From an uncultured Roseobacter sp. (GTDB taxonomy: Bacteria; Pseudomonadota; Alphaproteobacteria; Rhodobacterales; Rhodobacteraceae): a DNA stretch of 64,000 nt. Where the stretch lies: assembly GCF_947499265.1 (NCBI RefSeq), contig NZ_CANMNK010000010.1, positions 62,001-126,000 on the forward strand. The letters are read 5' to 3'. This document shows, in pieces, positions 7,743-16,097 of the stretch. The position numbers and the translations under genes are program-made. The first letter of the stretch is position 1. The number at the start of each line of letters is the position of its first letter. The notes below the pieces were generated by a model. The model ran no database searches and was not told where the DNA came from. It saw only the letters and a list, made by a program, of their open reading frames with translations.

Positions 7743-10106
7743 TCATTCCCGTGTCTTCATGACAGCGACGAGGTTCAATCGATCCAAGCGGCGGCGCACG
7801 ATCATCGCCGAGGCAAAGGCGGCGCAGAGCACGACGAGGCTGCCGAGCGCAAATGTGTCGGGTTTCAGCACCAGCGGGATCGCGTAAAGGTCGCTGGTAA
7901 AGGCGTTTGTCATGGCGTTGGCGATCCATGCGCCAATCAGCCAGCCAACGGGCTGCGCCATAAGGGCGATCAGCATCATCTCACCGACAAGGATGTAGGA
8001 AACCTCGCCACGGTCAAACCCAAGGATGCGCAGGCTGGCAAGCTCGCGCGCGCGCTCTGAAAGCTGAATACGGGCGGCGTTGTAGGTGACGCCAATTGTG
8101 ATCAGCACGGCGATGGCGATGTAGATCGAATTCATCACCGTGACGTTCCGGTCGACCGTTTCTTCAAACGACCGGCGGTTTTCATTCATTTCGATGATCC
8201 CGGTGATGCCAGGTATCTCCTTGATTTCCCGGTGCAATGCCGCAGTGTATCGGTCGTCCAGGGTCATGTTCGCGGTCGAGATGCGTGGCGCCTGGCGAAA
8301 GAGGGCGTTGAGGAATTCCAGATCCATGTAGGCCCCTAGGCCAAAATGCTGCTCCACCAGCCCGGTGACCAGCAGCGGATAGGTGCCACGTCGACCGCTG
8401 AGAAATTCCGCGTCGATGGTATCGCCGCTTTGCACGTTGAGCTGTTTGGCCAGCCGTTCGGAGAGCAGAATGCCACCCGGGGGCGCCGCAATGGGTTGTC
8501 CTTCTGCATCCAGCACACGACTGAGATCGGTGCCGGGGCGGCGGGCTTCGACGGCCAGGCGTTTTGACCGGTGCCCATGACGCAGCACAGCCGTATGGAA
8601 TTGCTGGCTTTCGGCCTGCAGTACGCCGGGCAGCCTGCGTATATCTTCCAGGGTCGCTTCGGGCAGATCCTCGTCGAAGATCAACATCGCGTCCTGCCGG
8701 TTGGTCTGATAGAAGGCCAGGTCAACGATCTCATCCAGAGCGTCATTGATAAAGATGGAGGCGATGACCGAGGCAACCGCCAGCGCCAGCCCCAGCGACG
8801 TCAGAAAGCTGCGCAGGGGCCATCGCAGCAGGCTGCGTAGGATCATGATCGTTGGCTGGGTCAGGCGCAAGCTGACCATCGCCTCATCGATCAGGGACCG
8901 TTTGAACCGTGGCGGGGCAGGGGGCTGCATCGCAATTGCGGGCGCGAGCTTTGCCGCTTTGAGGGCGGCCTGGGCAGCCCCAAGGCATGTGGTGGCCAAT
9001 CCGGCCAGACCAGCGGCGGCATAGACCCAGTAAGACACGCGAAAAATCACGAAGGGGAAATTGAAGAATTCCGCGTATTGCAAGGCGGTCGTACGGGCCA
9101 GCGCCGTGCCCGCGATCCAGCCCAGAATGACGCCGACCACTGCGATCAGGCCCGCCAGCATGAGGTAGTGCAGACAAACTTCTGTCTTGGAGTAGCCTAT
9201 GGCCTTCAGCAGACCGATTTCGCTGCGTTCCAGCGCAATGATCCGGCTCATCACCATGCTGACCAAGAACCCGGAAATGCCAAAGAAGATCGGCGGGAGG
9301 ATGGCCGCCATCCCCTTCAACTGGTTGATTTCGGCATCAAGAAACGCGTCGGATTGATGGGTGGTGCGGTCATAGGCACCCAGCCCGCCGTAGGGTTCGA
9401 GCAGATCGTCGAGAGCATCCATCACGGGCTCGGCGGACGTGCCGACGGCCAAGGCGATGGCCACGTCATTGAAGGCGCCCTCCATGTCGAATGCGGCGGC
9501 GGCGGCGCGTTCAGACATCCAGATGATCCCGAAGGAGTCATTGTCCGGCATCAGGGCACCGGGCCCGATGGTATAGACAAACTCTGGCGACAGCGCCGTG
9601 CCGACGATGGTCAGCTCGCGTTTCTGACCCTTGAGATTGGCACTGAAGCGGTCACCAAGCTGAAAGCCGTTGGCCTGCGCAAAGGGCGCATTCACCACAA
9701 CCTCGCCGGTGACCACGGGATCGGGAAACCTTCCTTGAACCAGCAGCGGCACATTCAGGACCGGATCGGCGTTTTCCGGGTAAGACAGGATCCGTCCTAC
9801 CGCGATCTTGGTTTGCTCCGGAATGTCCAGAATTGCATAGCCCGCCACCCGCGCTTCGACGCTCAGCACGCCGTCAATGCGCGTAATTTCCGAAAGCAGT
9901 GAAAGTGGCGCGCGGGTGGCATGCACAAAGACATCCGCAAACCTGTTGCGTTCGTAGTAGGCCGTGCGCGTCTCTGACAAGGCTGTGTACATCCCCACAG
10001 AGGTCAGCAGGATCGCGACGCCGCAGGCCAGAACCAAAGCGATGGCAACCGCCTGTATCCACAAGCGTTTGAAATCACGCAGCAGTTTCTTGTCGATTGC
10101 CTGCAC
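7743..10106 (-). CDS. FtsX/MacB-like ABC transporter permease
   Basis: This 787-residue protein starts with GTG. It has an N-terminal transmembrane helix (about residues 15-37), a large periplasmic MacB-PCD-like domain, a block of three helices in the middle (about 270-380), a second TM and periplasmic domain (from about 430), and a final three-helix FtsX block (about 665-780). The duplicated FtsX organisation is typical of DevC/LolC-like export permeases that work with LolD-type ATPases and HlyD adaptors. It lies 6 bp after the ATPase gene and 3 bp before the adaptor gene. Substrates of this family range from lipids to peptides; none can be assigned here. Confidence 0.88.
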   Translation of the reverse strand: MQAIDKKLLRDFKRLWIQAVAIALVLACGVAILLTSVGMYTALSETRTAYYERNRFADVFVHATRAPLSLLSEITRIDGVLSVEARVAGYAILDIPEQTKIAVGRILSYPENADPVLNVPLLVQGRFPDPVVTGEVVVNAPFAQANGFQLGDRFSANLKGQKRELTIVGTALSPEFVYTIGPGALMPDNDSFGIIWMSERAAAAAFDMEGAFNDVAIALAVGTSAEPVMDALDDLLEPYGGLGAYDRTTHQSDAFLDAEINQLKGMAAILPPIFFGISGFLVSMVMSRIIALERSEIGLLKAIGYSKTEVCLHYLMLAGLIAVVGVILGWIAGTALARTTALQYAEFFNFPFVIFRVSYWVYAAAGLAGLATTCLGAAQAALKAAKLAPAIAMQPPAPPRFKRSLIDEAMVSLRLTQPTIMILRSLLRWPLRSFLTSLGLALAVASVIASIFINDALDEIVDLAFYQTNRQDAMLIFDEDLPEATLEDIRRLPGVLQAESQQFHTAVLRHGHRSKRLAVEARRPGTDLSRVLDAEGQPIAAPPGGILLSERLAKQLNVQSGDTIDAEFLSGRRGTYPLLVTGLVEQHFGLGAYMDLEFLNALFRQAPRISTANMTLDDRYTAALHREIKEIPGITGIIEMNENRRSFEETVDRNVTVMNSIYIAIAVLITIGVTYNAARIQLSERARELASLRILGFDRGEVSYILVGEMMLIALMAQPVGWLIGAWIANAMTNAFTSDLYAIPLVLKPDTFALGSLVVLCAAFASAMIVRRRLDRLNLVAVMKTRE

Positions 10107-10112
10107 CGCCGG

Positions 10113-10820
10113 TCACCACGCAATCTCGGAGGGCGCAAGACGTTCGGTGTTGACCCGGGTTTCGCTGATCTTGCCGTCCTGGAAAAAGATCACCCGGTGC
10201 GCCATGCGCTGGATTTCGGCGTTATGGGTGATAACAACCGTTGTGGTGGCGAACCGCTCGTTGATGTCGCGCAAAACCTCCAGCACCTGAACGCCGGTGG
10301 TGCTGTCCAGCGCGCCGGTAGGTTCATCGCACAACAATATCTGCGGGCGCTTGGCGATGGCACGCGCAATGGCCACGCGTTGCTGTTCGCCACCCGACAT
10401 CTCGGAGGGGAAGTGGTCCATGCGTTTACCCAGGCCCACAAGGTCCAGGGCTTCGGCGGCGGGCATCGGATCAGGGGCCACATCCGTGACCAGTTGCACG
10501 TTTTCGCGGGCGGTCAGGCTGGGGACCAGATTGTAGAACTGAAAGACAAACCCCACGTGATCGCGGCGGTATCTGGTAAGACCACGATCGGACATATCGG
10601 TCAGTTCCGTGTCCGCAAACCAGACCCGGCCATCCGTCGCATGATCGAGACCGCCCAGGATGTTAAGCAGCGTGGATTTGCCACTGCCCGAGGGGCCGAG
10701 CAGGACCGCCAGCTCACTTTTGTAGAGCTCAAGGCTGACGCCATCCAGCGCATAGACCTTCACCTCGCCGGTGTCATAAACCTTAGTGATGTTTTCGGTT
10801 CTGAAAATGATCTCGGGCAC
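10113..10820 (-). CDS. LolD/DevA-type ABC transporter ATP-binding protein
   Basis: This 235-residue ATPase has Walker [10 protein letters not shown], the Q-loop, the signature [13 protein letters not shown], Walker [13 protein letters not shown] and a switch His in VITHNAE. It belongs to the MacB/LolD group that drives FtsX-type permeases. The start is GTG at 10820 with GGAG about 6 bp upstream. A nearby ATG at 10824 is out of frame and rejected. It is the first gene of the ATPase-permease-HlyD-phaC operon. An FNR-type box at 10868-10881 lies at class-II distance, predicting a 13-nt leader. Confidence 0.92.
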   Translation of the reverse strand: MPEIIFRTENITKVYDTGEVKVYALDGVSLELYKSELAVLLGPSGSGKSTLLNILGGLDHATDGRVWFADTELTDMSDRGLTRYRRDHVGFVFQFYNLVPSLTARENVQLVTDVAPDPMPAAEALDLVGLGKRMDHFPSEMSGGEQQRVAIARAIAKRPQILLCDEPTGALDSTTGVQVLEVLRDINERFATTTVVITHNAEIQRMAHRVIFFQDGKISETRVNTERLAPSEIAW

Positions 10821-10867
10821 GCATGTCTCCTGCTTTTTGCGTGCTACAGGATGGCGATGTGCGGCGA

Positions 10868-10881
10868 TTGATCGATCTCAA
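10868..10881. promoter_or_regulatory. FNR-type box upstream of the ABC-HlyD-phaC operon
   Basis: TTGAT-CGAT-CTCAA differs from TTGAT-N4-ATCAA at one position. It overlaps the stop codon of the upstream flavodoxin gene. Its centre is 54 bp from the GTG of the ATPase gene, which fits class-II activation with a short leader. The operon would then have its own oxygen-controlled promoter. Confidence 0.55.
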
Positions 10882-11390
10882 TTCGCGACTGAGGAAGTTT
10901 GGACCTCTGCCAGATCTTTCAAAAACCGTTCGATAATTCGGCCTTCCTGTTCGGTATCCTCCAGAGAATTCGCAACACAGGCGGTCGCTGCAAAGCTGCG
11001 GCCCAAATCCTTTGATCCGGCCGCATAGGCCTTGGCAGGGGGTGAATGTGCGGCGTTGGTCAGGAAAAGCGCGACAGTGTCGGGCAGGTCGATGTCGCCT
11101 TTGAGCAGCGCCCGGAGCGGTGTCGCGGGAAAGGACGTCCAAACCGGCCCGCACAGGATGATCCGATCAAACCCGGCAAGAGACGTGAACGCCTGAGGTG
11201 CTAAACGGTGGTTTTGCATCAGGCTGTCGAACCCTGCCCGCATGTAGCCGAAAACGCCATTTGCATAGGCTGGCGCCCCGATCTCCAGCAGATCGCTGTG
11301 TAGCGCCTGTGCCAGCTTGGATGCAATACGTTTGGTATGTCCGGATCGTGAATAGAAAACGACACCGGTTTTGGGCAGGTCTTGATCCAT
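10878..11390 (-). CDS. Flavodoxin family protein
   Basis: The 170-residue protein is taken from the ATG at 11390, which has a strong GGAGGA site 6 bp upstream; upstream in-frame codons run through the promoter region. The N-terminus GVVFYSRSGHTKRIASKLA is the flavodoxin/FMN phosphate-binding loop. ILCGPVWTSFPATPLRALL is the aromatic isoalloxazine loop of the NAD(P)H:quinone reductase/flavodoxin-like group. It probably carries FMN and works as a cytoplasmic electron carrier or quinone reductase. It diverges from the Crp/Fnr regulator gene and shares an FNR box with it. Confidence 0.85.
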   Translation of the reverse strand: MDQDLPKTGVVFYSRSGHTKRIASKLAQALHSDLLEIGAPAYANGVFGYMRAGFDSLMQNHRLAPQAFTSLAGFDRIILCGPVWTSFPATPLRALLKGDIDLPDTVALFLTNAAHSPPAKAYAAGSKDLGRSFAATACVANSLEDTEQEGRIIERFLKDLAEVQTSSVAN

Positions 11391-11444
11391 GCGAAGTCCT
11401 CCAGTGAGATTAGGGTACTTCTGGCAGGCTGCGCCGCGTATATG

Positions 11445-11458
11445 TTGATAAATGTCAA
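11445..11458. promoter_or_regulatory. FNR-type box in the flavodoxin/Crp divergent promoter
   Basis: TTGAT-AAAT-GTCAA is the best FNR/DNR match of the group, with one mismatch. The centre is 61 bp from the flavodoxin ATG and 57 bp from the Crp/Fnr ATG at 11509, so class-II starts on both sides would leave 16-20 nt leaders. It covers an in-frame ATG at 11452, which is therefore unlikely to be the translation start. Confidence 0.68.
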
Positions 11459-11508
11459 ACACGCAGCGTGAAAACAGGCGTATCAGAACCGGAAAATGGA
11501 CAAGGCAG

Positions 11509-12177
11509 ATGCTGACAGTACCATCATGGAGAGCGAGTTTTCCCGGGCTTGCGGGAATATCCGAGGATGTCTCGCGCCTTTTGGATAAACGGGCACAGGC
11601 CATCCAGTTGAAACAGGGCACGGTGATTTTTGGGCCCGGTAATCCTGCTGAAAACCTGCTGTTGCTGATGTCCGGGACGGTGCGGGTTCAGCAGTTGTCG
11701 GAAGCGGGGCGGGAGATCGTCCTATATCGCGTGCATGCCGGGGAAAGCTGCGTGCTGACGACGGCCTGTCTTCTCGCTTTCGAGGATTATTCCGCTGAAG
11801 GGATCGCGGAAACCGATGTTGAGGCCATCCTGATCCCACGCGACGCCTTCGATGAGTTGATGGCGGTGTCCAAAGACTTCCGCGCCTTTGTGTTCGAGGC
11901 CTATTCCAAGCGGATTACCGATCTCTTTCTGGTGATCGAAGAGATTGCCTTCAAGCGACTGGACATTCGCGTTGCGCAAAAGCTGCTGGAGCTGAAGGGC
12001 GCAAAAAACACATTGCATCTCACGCACCAACAGCTGGCCATTGAATTGGGGACAGCGCGGGAGGTGATCTCGCGCCAACTCAAAGAGTTCGAGCGCCGGG
12101 GCTGGCTTGGCCTAGGCCGCGGTGTCATTGAACTGCTGGACGCGGTCGCGCTTGGACGTCTTGCCCAAACACCCTGA
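11509..12177 (+). CDS. Crp/Fnr family transcriptional regulator
   Basis: From the ATG at 11509 the protein has 222 residues: a cNMP-like beta-roll sensor domain (about 30-125), a long dimerisation helix (about 125-150) and a C-terminal winged HTH with LTHQQLAIELGTAREVISRQL. It lacks the N-terminal four-cysteine cluster of FNR, so it is not a standard 4Fe-4S oxygen sensor. It does have a Cys81-x5-Cys87 pair in the sensor barrel, typical of a subgroup found beside YeeE/YedE genes. The neighbouring YgaP-like and thiosulfate-type transporter genes make sulfur or redox sensing plausible. An upstream ATG at 11452 lies within the FNR box. Confidence 0.9.
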   Translation: MLTVPSWRASFPGLAGISEDVSRLLDKRAQAIQLKQGTVIFGPGNPAENLLLLMSGTVRVQQLSEAGREIVLYRVHAGESCVLTTACLLAFEDYSAEGIAETDVEAILIPRDAFDELMAVSKDFRAFVFEAYSKRITDLFLVIEEIAFKRLDIRVAQKLLELKGAKNTLHLTHQQLAIELGTAREVISRQLKEFERRGWLGLGRGVIELLDAVALGRLAQTP

Positions 12178-12260
12178 TGCATCCGCCGTGTGACTTTATC
12201 ACCGACACACCCCGACCAGAGGCGCATGGTGGTCAAAAGCAATCAGTGATGGAGATCGAA

Positions 12261-12473
12261 ATGACTGCAAATTTGGGAAATCTGGATCGTGCCGCCCGCG
12301 TAATCCTCGGGCTGGCGCTTTTCATAGCGCCCTTGCTCAACGTACCCGCCATCTGGTCCAGCAGCATTCTGGCCTATGTCAGTATGGCGGCTGGTGTTGT
12401 CTTTGTCGCAACTGCCTTTTTCCGGTTCTGCCCGCTTTACCGGTTGCTTGGCATCTCAACCTGCAAGCTCTGA
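12261..12473 (+). CDS. YgaP-like/DUF2892 small inner-membrane protein
   Basis: The 70-residue protein starts at the ATG at 12261, preceded by GGAG at 12251. It begins with NLGNLDRAARVILGLALF, the amphipathic helix and first TM of the DUF2892 family, the membrane part of the YgaP rhodanese. A second TM (ILAYVSMAAGVVFVATAFF) follows. It ends with CPLYRLLGISTCKL, the usual CPxYxxxGxxTC end. The rhodanese domain itself is absent. It is coupled to two YeeE/YedE genes downstream, a typical sulfane-sulfur/thiosulfate gene set. Confidence 0.85.
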   Translation: MTANLGNLDRAARVILGLALFIAPLLNVPAIWSSSILAYVSMAAGVVFVATAFFRFCPLYRLLGISTCKL

Positions 12474-12476
12474 GGG

Positions 12477-12908
12477 ATGGAGACGTCGTTTACACCATTC
12501 TTGTCGCTCAGCGGTGGGTTGATGATTGGCCTGGCCGCGGTGCTGCTGATGTGGCTGCGCGGTCGGATCATGGGCGCAACAGGCATCCTTGCCGGGGCGC
12601 TTCTGCCGAACAACCTTGATGATTGGCTTTGGCGGGTGATGTTGCTGGTCGGTATGCTGTGCGGCCCTTGGGTTTATTTTGCCATCGTCGGACAGCTGCC
12701 AGAGATAAACGTGCAGGTACCCACCGGCCCGCTGATGCTGGGCGGGTTTATCGTGGGCGTCGGCGTGACACTGGGAAGTGGGTGCACCTCGGGGCATGGT
12801 GTCTGTGGATTGGCGCGTCTGTCACCCAGATCCATGGCTGCGACCGGAACCTTCATGCTGACCACTGGCATCACGGTCTATGTGGTGCGGCACATATTGG
12901 GGGCGTAG
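12477..12908 (+). CDS. YeeE/YedE thiosulfate-type transporter, N-half (PmpA-like)
   Basis: This 143-residue protein has about four TM helices and the conserved SGCTSGHGVCGLARLSPRS motif (about residues 100-118). In YeeE-type thiosulfate transporters the cysteine of this motif lies on the substrate path. In many proteobacteria the transporter is split into two small proteins, and the second half follows 3 bp downstream. It probably imports thiosulfate or another sulfur species across the inner membrane. Confidence 0.87.
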   Translation: METSFTPFLSLSGGLMIGLAAVLLMWLRGRIMGATGILAGALLPNNLDDWLWRVMLLVGMLCGPWVYFAIVGQLPEINVQVPTGPLMLGGFIVGVGVTLGSGCTSGHGVCGLARLSPRSMAATGTFMLTTGITVYVVRHILGA

Positions 12909-12911
12909 CAC

Positions 12912-13361
12912 ATGCGCAACTTTCTGACATTTCTGATTGGCGTTCTCTTTGGGACCGGGATTGCTCTATCGGGCATGGCGAACCCGGCCAAGGTTCTGAA
13001 CTTCTTTGATGTCGCCGGTACATGGGACCCCAGCCTCGCATTTGTCATGGGCGGCGCTGTGTGTGTCACTTTTCTCGGCTATCAGATTGTGCTGAAACGG
13101 CCGGCGCCCGTATTCGAGCCGAGATTTGAGATGCCCAAGCAGCATGCACTTGATCCACGGCTGATTTTGGGTGCGGGTCTGTTCGGTATCGGCTGGGGGA
13201 TTGCCGGTTTTTGCCCAGGGGGTGCTTTACCTGCATTGGGGACGTTTGACGCAAGTGTGGTCCTCTTCGTCGCAGCATTGATTGTTGGCATGCTGGTCAC
13301 GCGTTTGGTTCTGGGCAGGCGGCTGTTAAGCGCCCGCCGCGCACAACAAAGCACGTTGTAG
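12912..13361 (+). CDS. YeeE/YedE thiosulfate-type transporter, C-half (PmpB-like)
   Basis: This 149-residue, four-TM protein begins with FLIGVLFGTGIALSGMANPAKVLNF and carries GWGIAGFCPGGALPALG near residue 100. Both are signature loops of the YeeE/YedE (DUF6691) family, the second with the conserved Cys. It is the partner of the preceding gene and completes the pseudo-symmetric transporter. It ends the Crp-YgaP-YeeE operon; no obvious hairpin terminator follows. Confidence 0.87.
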   Translation: MRNFLTFLIGVLFGTGIALSGMANPAKVLNFFDVAGTWDPSLAFVMGGAVCVTFLGYQIVLKRPAPVFEPRFEMPKQHALDPRLILGAGLFGIGWGIAGFCPGGALPALGTFDASVVLFVAALIVGMLVTRLVLGRRLLSARRAQQSTL

Positions 13362-13631
13362 CACAAAAGTTATAATTCGCATTATGTAAAATATTTTAAA
13401 AGGCGTATTGTTGTATCGATCTGTTCGGTCCGGTGAGTTCTCTCATTAGCATTCGTATCCATTGCGTTGATAACAGTCCCAGCCTTCTGCCAATCGCCGT
13501 GTTGCGGGTGTCTTTTGCCAATATCAAATTCACAAATCAGCGATGTCGAAAGCCGCGAAAAATTTTCTTGACCATTTTCCTACCTAATAGTAGGTAGCTA
13601 TTTATTGAAACCACTACTGGAGAACGTTCCC
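13362..13631. other. Intergenic region before the GST operon
   Basis: This 270-bp AT-richer stretch has no supported ORF. It contains a perfect operator-like inverted repeat at 13580-13597. A possible -35 (TTGACC, 13568-13573) lies 17 bp before a poor -10 (TAGGTA, 13591-13596), so a repressor on the repeat would block that promoter. Nothing else was recognised. Confidence 0.5.
13580..13597. promoter_or_regulatory. Inverted-repeat operator, probable TetR-family site
   Basis: Perfect 7-bp arms CTACCTA and TAGGTAG are separated by ATAG. The site is 35 bp upstream of the GST ATG. The cluster it controls ends with a TetR-family regulator gene (16098), the natural candidate ligand. This pairing is inferred from position and symmetry only. 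Confidence 0.55.
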
Positions 13632-14252
13632 ATGAAAATCTATGACGTCGAAGGCTTCCCGAACCCGGCGCGGGTGCGCATCGCGCTGGCGGAAAAAGGT
13701 GCAATGGACAAAGTGGAATTTGTCCCGGTTGACGTTATGGGCGGTGAGCATCGCACCGACGCATTCAAAGCCAAAAACCCTGATGCGGTTGTTCCATGCC
13801 TTGAGCTGGCGGATGGGAGCCATATTTCCCAATGCACAGCAATTACAGAATATATTGACCGCCATTTCGAAGGCGCTTCGCTGACCGGGGAAACACCAAA
13901 GGAACGGGCGCAGATTTCCATGATGAATTTGCGTGCTGAGAACGGCTTGCTGAATGCCGTTGGTACCTACTTTCACCATGCAACACCGGGACTGGGGCCT
14001 GATCTTGAAACCTACCAATGCGCCGAATGGGGCAGCAAACAGAAGGAAGTGGCGGGCGAAACCATGACCTATCTGGATGAGGTTCTGGCCGACAATGAAT
14101 ATCTTGCAGGGAATGCCTTCTCGATTGCCGATATCACGGCCTTTGCAGGACTGGCGTTTGCCGATCTTGCCAAGGTAGAAATCCCTGCAAGCCTGTCCAA
14201 CCTGATCGCTTGGCGCGAAAAAGTCGCCGCCCGCCCCAGTATCGCCGGGTAA
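13632..14252 (+). CDS. Glutathione S-transferase family protein
   Basis: The protein has 206 residues from the ATG at 13632, which has a GGAGAA site about 8 bp upstream. Residues 1-80 form the thioredoxin-like domain: KIYDVEGFPNPARVRIALAEKG, then VVPCLELADGSHISQCTAITEYID with the cis-Pro and glutathione-binding Ser/Glu-type segment. The C-terminal helical domain ends with a GNAFSIADITAFAGL N-capping box. It is cytoplasmic and probably conjugates or reduces an electrophile with glutathione. It is first in a four-gene cluster (GST, cupin, amine oxidase, TetR) behind the operator at 13580. Confidence 0.92.
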   Translation: MKIYDVEGFPNPARVRIALAEKGAMDKVEFVPVDVMGGEHRTDAFKAKNPDAVVPCLELADGSHISQCTAITEYIDRHFEGASLTGETPKERAQISMMNLRAENGLLNAVGTYFHHATPGLGPDLETYQCAEWGSKQKEVAGETMTYLDEVLADNEYLAGNAFSIADITAFAGLAFADLAKVEIPASLSNLIAWREKVAARPSIAG

Positions 14253-14285
14253 ACGACACTTCCACTCACGTCGAAAGGACGACAA

Positions 14286-14954
14286 ATGGAACTGAATGCG
14301 AATTTTAACGAACGTGTGGTTGTTCACTCCGATCAGCTTGACTGGAATGCGTCACCGATGCCCGGTGTGGACCGGCGCATGCTGGACCGTATCGGCGGTG
14401 AAGTTGCCCGCGCAACCACCATCGTGCGCTATGCACCGAACAGCAAGTTTTCCGCGCATACCCATACGGGCGGCGAAGAGTTCATCGTCTTGGATGGCGT
14501 GTTCCAGGACGAACATGGCGACTTCCCCGAAGGCACTTATGTGCGAAATCCGCCAACGACCTCGCATACGCCAGGGTCGGAACCGGGCTGCACAATCTTC
14601 GTGAAGCTATGGCAGTTCGACATGGAAGATCGCACCCAATTTCGCAAGAATATGGCGGAAGAGCTGTCGGCTCCTGTGAACGGTGTTGCGACCGCCGAGC
14701 TGCACCGCGACGAACGCGAGACGGTGACCTACAGCCACATCGATGCCGGTGCGACACTTGAAAGTGCGGATGCAGGCGGCATCGAAATGTTGGTGATCGC
14801 CGGGTCCGTGGTGGAGAGCGGCGATACGCTTGGCAAAGGCGCATGGCTGCGCTTGCCGGAAGGCGCAACGCTGTCTGCCGTTGCCGGGGGCCAAGGTGCG
14901 AAAGTCTGGATCAAAACAGGTCATTTGCCATACGCTAAGCCACCTGCCGTGTGA
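14286..14954 (+). CDS. Cupin protein with two ChrR-like domains
   Basis: This 222-residue protein has an AAAGGA ribosome site. The first cupin domain (about residues 20-110) has likely metal ligands His58, His60, Glu64 and His94 in [14 protein letters not shown]...SHTPGSEPG, the ChrR cupin pattern. A second, more degenerate cupin (about 130-215) lacks the His motif. It has no ASD (anti-sigma) domain, so it is not an intact ChrR anti-sigma factor; a metal-dependent sensor or small-molecule enzyme is possible. It follows the GST gene by 33 bp and is followed by a strong terminator. Confidence 0.8.
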   Translation: MELNANFNERVVVHSDQLDWNASPMPGVDRRMLDRIGGEVARATTIVRYAPNSKFSAHTHTGGEEFIVLDGVFQDEHGDFPEGTYVRNPPTTSHTPGSEPGCTIFVKLWQFDMEDRTQFRKNMAEELSAPVNGVATAELHRDERETVTYSHIDAGATLESADAGGIEMLVIAGSVVESGDTLGKGAWLRLPEGATLSAVAGGQGAKVWIKTGHLPYAKPPAV

Positions 14955-14986
14955 TGGGCCACGGGAAAGCCCACTGACTTGCTGCC

Positions 14987-15018
14987 AAAAAGGGGCTAAC
15001 CAGTGTCGGCTCCTTTTT
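14987..15018 (+). terminator. Rho-independent terminator after the cupin gene
   Basis: AAAAAGGGGC (14987-14996) pairs with GCTCCTTTTT (15009-15018), a 10-bp stem with one G-T pair and a 12-nt loop, ending in a T run. It separates GST-cupin from the amine oxidase-TetR pair, so the latter would need read-through or its own promoter. Confidence 0.65.
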
Positions 15019-15047
15019 ACGGAATTTTACGCTAGAGGTTTGACCAG

Positions 15048-16094
15048 ATGCGAACTCTGATCATCGGGGGCGGCCTGTCTGGTCTTGCAATCGCCGAGAT
15101 GCTGGAGGCGCGGGGTCAGGACTGTCTGCTCCTGGAGGCGCGCGCGCGTTTTGGCGGGCGCATCAAGACAGAACATCATGACGGTGTTGGTTTTGACATG
15201 GGGCCTGCATGGTTCTGGCCAGGCCAGCCACGCCTATTGGCGCTGACAGAGCGTTTGGGTTTGGAAAAATTTGACCAATTCTCTGACGGTGCCCTGATCT
15301 TCGAGGATGAAAACGGACGAGTTCAGCGCGACCGTGGCTTTGCGTCGATGCAAGGATCCTGGCGTCTCAAGGACGGGCTTGGCGCGCTCACTCAGGGGCT
15401 TGTCGACAGGCTTCCCGCTGCGCGCCTGCGCTTGAATGCTCATGCGACGGAGCTTGCACTGACCGCGAAGGGTGTGACCGCAGTAACCGAGGGCGGGGAA
15501 ACATTTGCCGCTAATCAGCTTGTGCTCGCCCTCCCCCCACGTCTGGCCGCCGAAATCGGTTATACACCCGCCCTGTCCGCGGACGCCCTTCATGCGCTCA
15601 AATCTGTGCCGACCTGGATGGCAGGTCAGGCGAAAGCGATTGCGATATATGACAGGCCATTTTGGCGCGAGGCCGGATTATCAGGGGACGCGATGAGCCG
15701 GTTTGGGCCGATGGTCGAAGTTCACGATGCCTCGCCTGCCCATGGCGGACCCTATGCATTGTTTGGTTTCATCGGTGTGCCGCCTGAAAATCGTGGGGAG
15801 GAAACGATCCTGCGCCAGCATCTGGTATCGCAACTGGGCCGCCTCTTTGGTGCAGCGGCAGAAAACCCGGTTGCCCTTTACATCAAAGACTGGGCGATTG
15901 ATCCGCACACCGCGTCCGCTTCTGACCGGAAACCGATATATGCGCATCCAACCTATGCCATGCCGCAAAGCATGGTGGGGGTATGGGACGGCAAGCTTCA
16001 CCTCGCCGGTACCGAAGTGGCGCCGCAATTCGGCGGCTACCTCGAAGGGGCTTTGGAAGCCGCCGAAAACGTATTAAGCACGCTCGACAACTGA
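15048..16094 (+). CDS. Flavin monoamine oxidase-like FAD-dependent oxidoreductase
   Basis: This 348-residue protein has an N-terminal Rossmann motif LIIGGGLSGLAIAEMLEARG followed by LLLEARARFGGRIKTE, the FAD-binding and GGR motif of the amine oxidase/phytoene desaturase family. Its C-terminus has LHLAGTEVAPQFGGYLEGALEAAENV, the second FAD motif. It is somewhat short for a monoamine oxidase (usually 430 or more), so the substrate domain is reduced. It probably oxidises an amine or a similar hydride donor. It lies 3 bp before the TetR gene and may be autoregulated with it. Confidence 0.85.
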   Translation: MRTLIIGGGLSGLAIAEMLEARGQDCLLLEARARFGGRIKTEHHDGVGFDMGPAWFWPGQPRLLALTERLGLEKFDQFSDGALIFEDENGRVQRDRGFASMQGSWRLKDGLGALTQGLVDRLPAARLRLNAHATELALTAKGVTAVTEGGETFAANQLVLALPPRLAAEIGYTPALSADALHALKSVPTWMAGQAKAIAIYDRPFWREAGLSGDAMSRFGPMVEVHDASPAHGGPYALFGFIGVPPENRGEETILRQHLVSQLGRLFGAAAENPVALYIKDWAIDPHTASASDRKPIYAHPTYAMPQSMVGVWDGKLHLAGTEVAPQFGGYLEGALEAAENVLSTLDN

Positions 16095-16097
16095 AGA

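Noticed and set aside
11452-11508. Upstream ATG extending the Crp/Fnr regulator
   Set aside because: The ATG lies inside the FNR box and lacks a ribosome site; the added residues are basic and unlike the family. The ATG at 11509 fits the promoter.
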